Under the pieces are notes generated by a model, which was not told where the DNA came from, did no database searches, and was given only the letters and a program-made list of their open reading frames with translations. Position numbers and translations under genes: made by a program. From assembly GCF_051020985.1 (NCBI RefSeq), contig NW_027475138.1, forward strand, positions 3,224,001-3,288,000: a DNA stretch of 64,000 nucleotides. The letters are read 5' to 3'. Source of the stretch: Nomia melanderi. Its lineage: Eukaryota > Arthropoda > Insecta > Hymenoptera > Halictidae. This document shows positions 62,286 to 64,000 of this stretch, in pieces (positions within the stretch are counted from its first letter, which is position 1; each line of letters begins with the position of its first letter).

Positions 62286-64000
62286 ATTACGGATAGCCCA
62301 ATAAATCAAAGTGCATTGTCTGTAGGAGGCCCTGCCGCATGAATCTGTGCAGCGGGAACGACCTCGGACCACCAGAGGCCGGGAAAACCACAGTCTCATG
62401 GGGCCGGACACTCAGGGTCAGGGGAAAATTCAATATATATCTGGTGGTATCTCGGGTGCTATTAGAGATAGCGCAATAAATCAAAGTGCATTGTCCGTAG
62501 GAGGCACTGTCGAATGAATCTGTGCCGCAGGAACGACCTCGGACCACCAGTGGCCGAGAAAATTACAGATATTCGGAATCCGTCACCCAAGGTCATGTAA
62601 AAATCCAGCATATATCTGGTGATATCTCGGGTGCTATTACAGATAGCGCAATAAACCAAAGTGCATTGTCTGTAGGAGGCCCTGGCGCATGAATCTGGGC
62701 AGCGGGAACGACGTCGGACCACCAGGGGACGAGAAAATCACCGTCTCATGGAGCCGGACACTCAGGGTCAGGGAAAAATCCAGCATATATCTGGTGATAT
62801 CTCGGGTGCTATTACAGATAGCGCAATAAACCAAAGTGCACTGTCTGTAGGAGGCCCTGGCGCATGAATCTGGGCAGCGGGAACGACGTCGGACCACCAG
62901 GGGACGAGAAAACCACCGTCTCATGGGTCCGGACACTCAGGGTCAGGGGAAAATCCAATATATATATGGTTATATCTCTGGTGCTATTGCAGATAGCGCA
63001 ATGAACCAAAGTGCATTGTCTGTAGGAGGCCCTTGCGAATGAATCTGTGCCGCAGGAACGACCTCGGACCACCAGTGGCCGAGAAAACCACCGTCTCATG
63101 GGTCCGGACACTCAGGGTCAGGGGAAAATCCAATATATATCTGGTTATATCTCTGGTGCTATTACAGATAGCGCAATAAACCAAAGTGCATTGTCTGTAG
63201 GAGGCCCTGGCGCATGAATCTGGGCAGCGGGAACGACGTCGGACCACCAGGGGACGAGAAAATCACCGTCTCATGGAGCCGGACACTCAGGGTCAGGGAA
63301 AAATCCAGCATATATCTGGTGATATCTCGGGTGCTATTACAGATAGCGCAATAAACCAAAGTGCACTGTCTGTAGGAGGCCCTGGCGCATGAATCTGGGC
63401 AGCGGGAACGACGTCGGACCACCAGGGGACGAGAAAACCACCGTCTCATGGGTCCGGACACTCAGGGTCAGGGGAAAATCCAATATATATCTGGTTATAT
63501 CTCTGGTGCTATTGCAGATAGCGCAATGAACCAAAGTGCATTGTCTGTAGGAGGCCCTTGCGAATGAATCTGTGCCGCAGGAACGACCTCGGACCACCAG
63601 TGGCCGAGAAAACCACCGTCTCATGGGTCCGGACACTCAGGGTCAGGGGAAAATCCAATATATATCTGGTTATATCTCTGGTGCTATTACAGATAGCGCA
63701 ATAAACCAAAGTGCATTGTCTGTAGGAGGCCCTGGCGCATGAATCTGGGCAGCGGGAACGACGTCGGACCACCAGGGGACGAGAAAATCACCGTCTCATG
63801 GAGCCGGACACTCAGGGTCAGGGAAAAATCCAGCATATATCTGGTGATATCTCGGGTGCTATTACAGATAGCGCAATAAACCAAAGTGCACTGTCTGTAG
63901 GAGGCCCTGGCGCATGAATCTGGGCAGCGGGATCGACGTCGGACCACCAGGGGACGAGAAAACCACCGTCTCATGGGTCCGGACACTCAGGGTCAGGGGA
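62286..64000 (+). repeat. Re-start of the 48.6-kb block; 3-mer tract 5
   Basis: Matches 48636-50350 at an offset of 13,650 bp: GGATAGCCC monomer, B monomer (near 62561), then m1-m2-m3 twice, m1, and an altered m2 at 63861 with GGGATCGACGTC. That altered m2 is otherwise seen only at 50211 and 55111, where the 28-mer order begins. One private change is ATATATATGG near 62962. The window ends 140 bp into this monomer, so the array continues beyond it. Confidence 0.88.

Larger units (their letters stand above)
1..64000 (+). repeat. 175-bp tandem satellite array (whole window)
   Basis: One monomer family fills the window head to tail with no change of orientation. I set the monomer start at the word ATTACAGATA or ATTAGAGATA. 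On that phase the first complete copy starts at 166, the last complete copy ends at 63860, and there are 364 complete copies plus two partial ones. Landmarks in each copy, in order, are GCGCAATAAA, CTGTAGGAGGCCCTGGCGC, GCGGGAACGACCTCGG, CCACCAGGGGCCGAG, GGACACTCAGGGTCAG, CCAATATATATCTGG and GATATCTCGGGTGCT. A hand count of one copy gives 91 of 175 G or C (52%). A satellite of this period and length is typical of eukaryotic centromeric or pericentromeric heterochromatin; that part is family knowledge. I do not recognise the monomer as a named satellite. No mobile element, gene or unique sequence interrupts it. Confidence 0.98.
22935..64000 (+). repeat. Homogenised higher-order-repeat zone
   Basis: Large multimers are tandemly duplicated with only scattered single-base differences. 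The units are 15, 17/16, 21 and 28 monomers, with nested 3-mer and 8-mer patterns. The monomer phase never shifts over this stretch, so all visible changes are substitutions or gains and losses of whole monomers. No single multimer fills the zone. Different multimers succeed and overlap one another, as expected for a region still undergoing unequal exchange. Confidence 0.88.

Noticed and set aside
1..64000. Hundreds of open reading frames of 60-154 codons, mostly minus-strand and often 99 codons, overlapping from monomer to monomer
   Set aside because: They recur because the DNA repeats. 175 is not a multiple of three, so the frame rotates, and each ORF is simply the stop-free part of two adjacent monomers. 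They overlap each other on both strands, have no recognisable domain, and single-base changes and indels truncate them freely. The longest (862-1326) depends on local base losses.
1..64000. A CRISPR-like or regularly spaced repeat array
   Set aside because: The repeats are directly abutting 175-bp copies with no unique spacers, and no cas-like genes are present.
1..64000. CENP-B box
   Set aside because: No match to the TTCG....A..CGGG core on either strand in A, B, m1, m2 or m3 monomers. The nearest words (ATTCGG in B, TCTCGGG in all) are in the wrong spacing.
1..64000. Hammerhead ribozyme satellite
   Set aside because: The conserved CTGATGA core is absent. The closest words are CTGGTGATATC in most monomers and CTGATGGTATC near 5041, and no paired GAAA/GTC arrangement follows.
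1..64000. Ribosomal DNA spacer subrepeats
   Set aside because: No rRNA gene or promoter-like unique sequence interrupts 64 kb, far longer than usual spacer subrepeat tracts, and multi-level higher-order structure fits a satellite better.

Overview
The whole 64 kb window is one uninterrupted tandem satellite array. A 175-bp monomer repeats head to tail in one orientation: 364 complete copies plus a partial copy at each end. I see no protein gene, RNA gene, transposon, unique spacer or inverted segment. A satellite of roughly nucleosomal period, this long and with higher-order repeats, points to eukaryotic heterochromatin, most likely centromeric or pericentromeric. The species cannot be named from the sequence. 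The family is not one I recognise and has no canonical CENP-B box. The monomer is about 52% GC (hand count of one copy) and keeps most of its CpGs. It has a GC-rich part of about 100 bp and an AT-rich part of about 75 bp.

Layout. (1) From 1 to ~12.4 kb the monomers are diverged and mostly lack higher-order structure. All eight small indels I could find lie here, along with a few short local duplications. A strongly diverged internal segment ('B') first appears near 7.95 kb. (2) From ~12.4 to ~22.9 kb is a transition zone. The period is exactly 175 bp, B-bearing monomers become regular, and 1-1.5 kb blocks recur 2,625 or 2,975 bp apart. (3) From ~22.9 kb to the end are nearly identical multimeric duplications: a 15-mer (2,625 bp) twice, a 17-mer (2,975 bp) followed by a 16-mer derivative, a 21-mer (3,675 bp) about 2.8 times, and a 28-mer (4,900 bp) twice. 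An 8-mer-spaced (1,400 bp) duplication and a short island of left-zone-like monomers follow. The window closes with a re-start of the block seen at 48.6-50.4 kb. A 3-mer (525 bp) is amplified inside the 21-mer and 28-mer, so the repeats are nested.

How it works together. There is no gene circuit. The sequence records an array that evolves by unequal crossing-over and short-tract gene conversion. Several exchange points can be placed inside single chimeric monomers. The left-to-right rise in homogeneity and the loss of indels suggest that the left end is nearer an ageing array edge and the right end nearer the active core. That reading is inference. The short open frames present in almost every monomer, mainly on the minus strand, are by-products of the repeat and are not annotated as genes.
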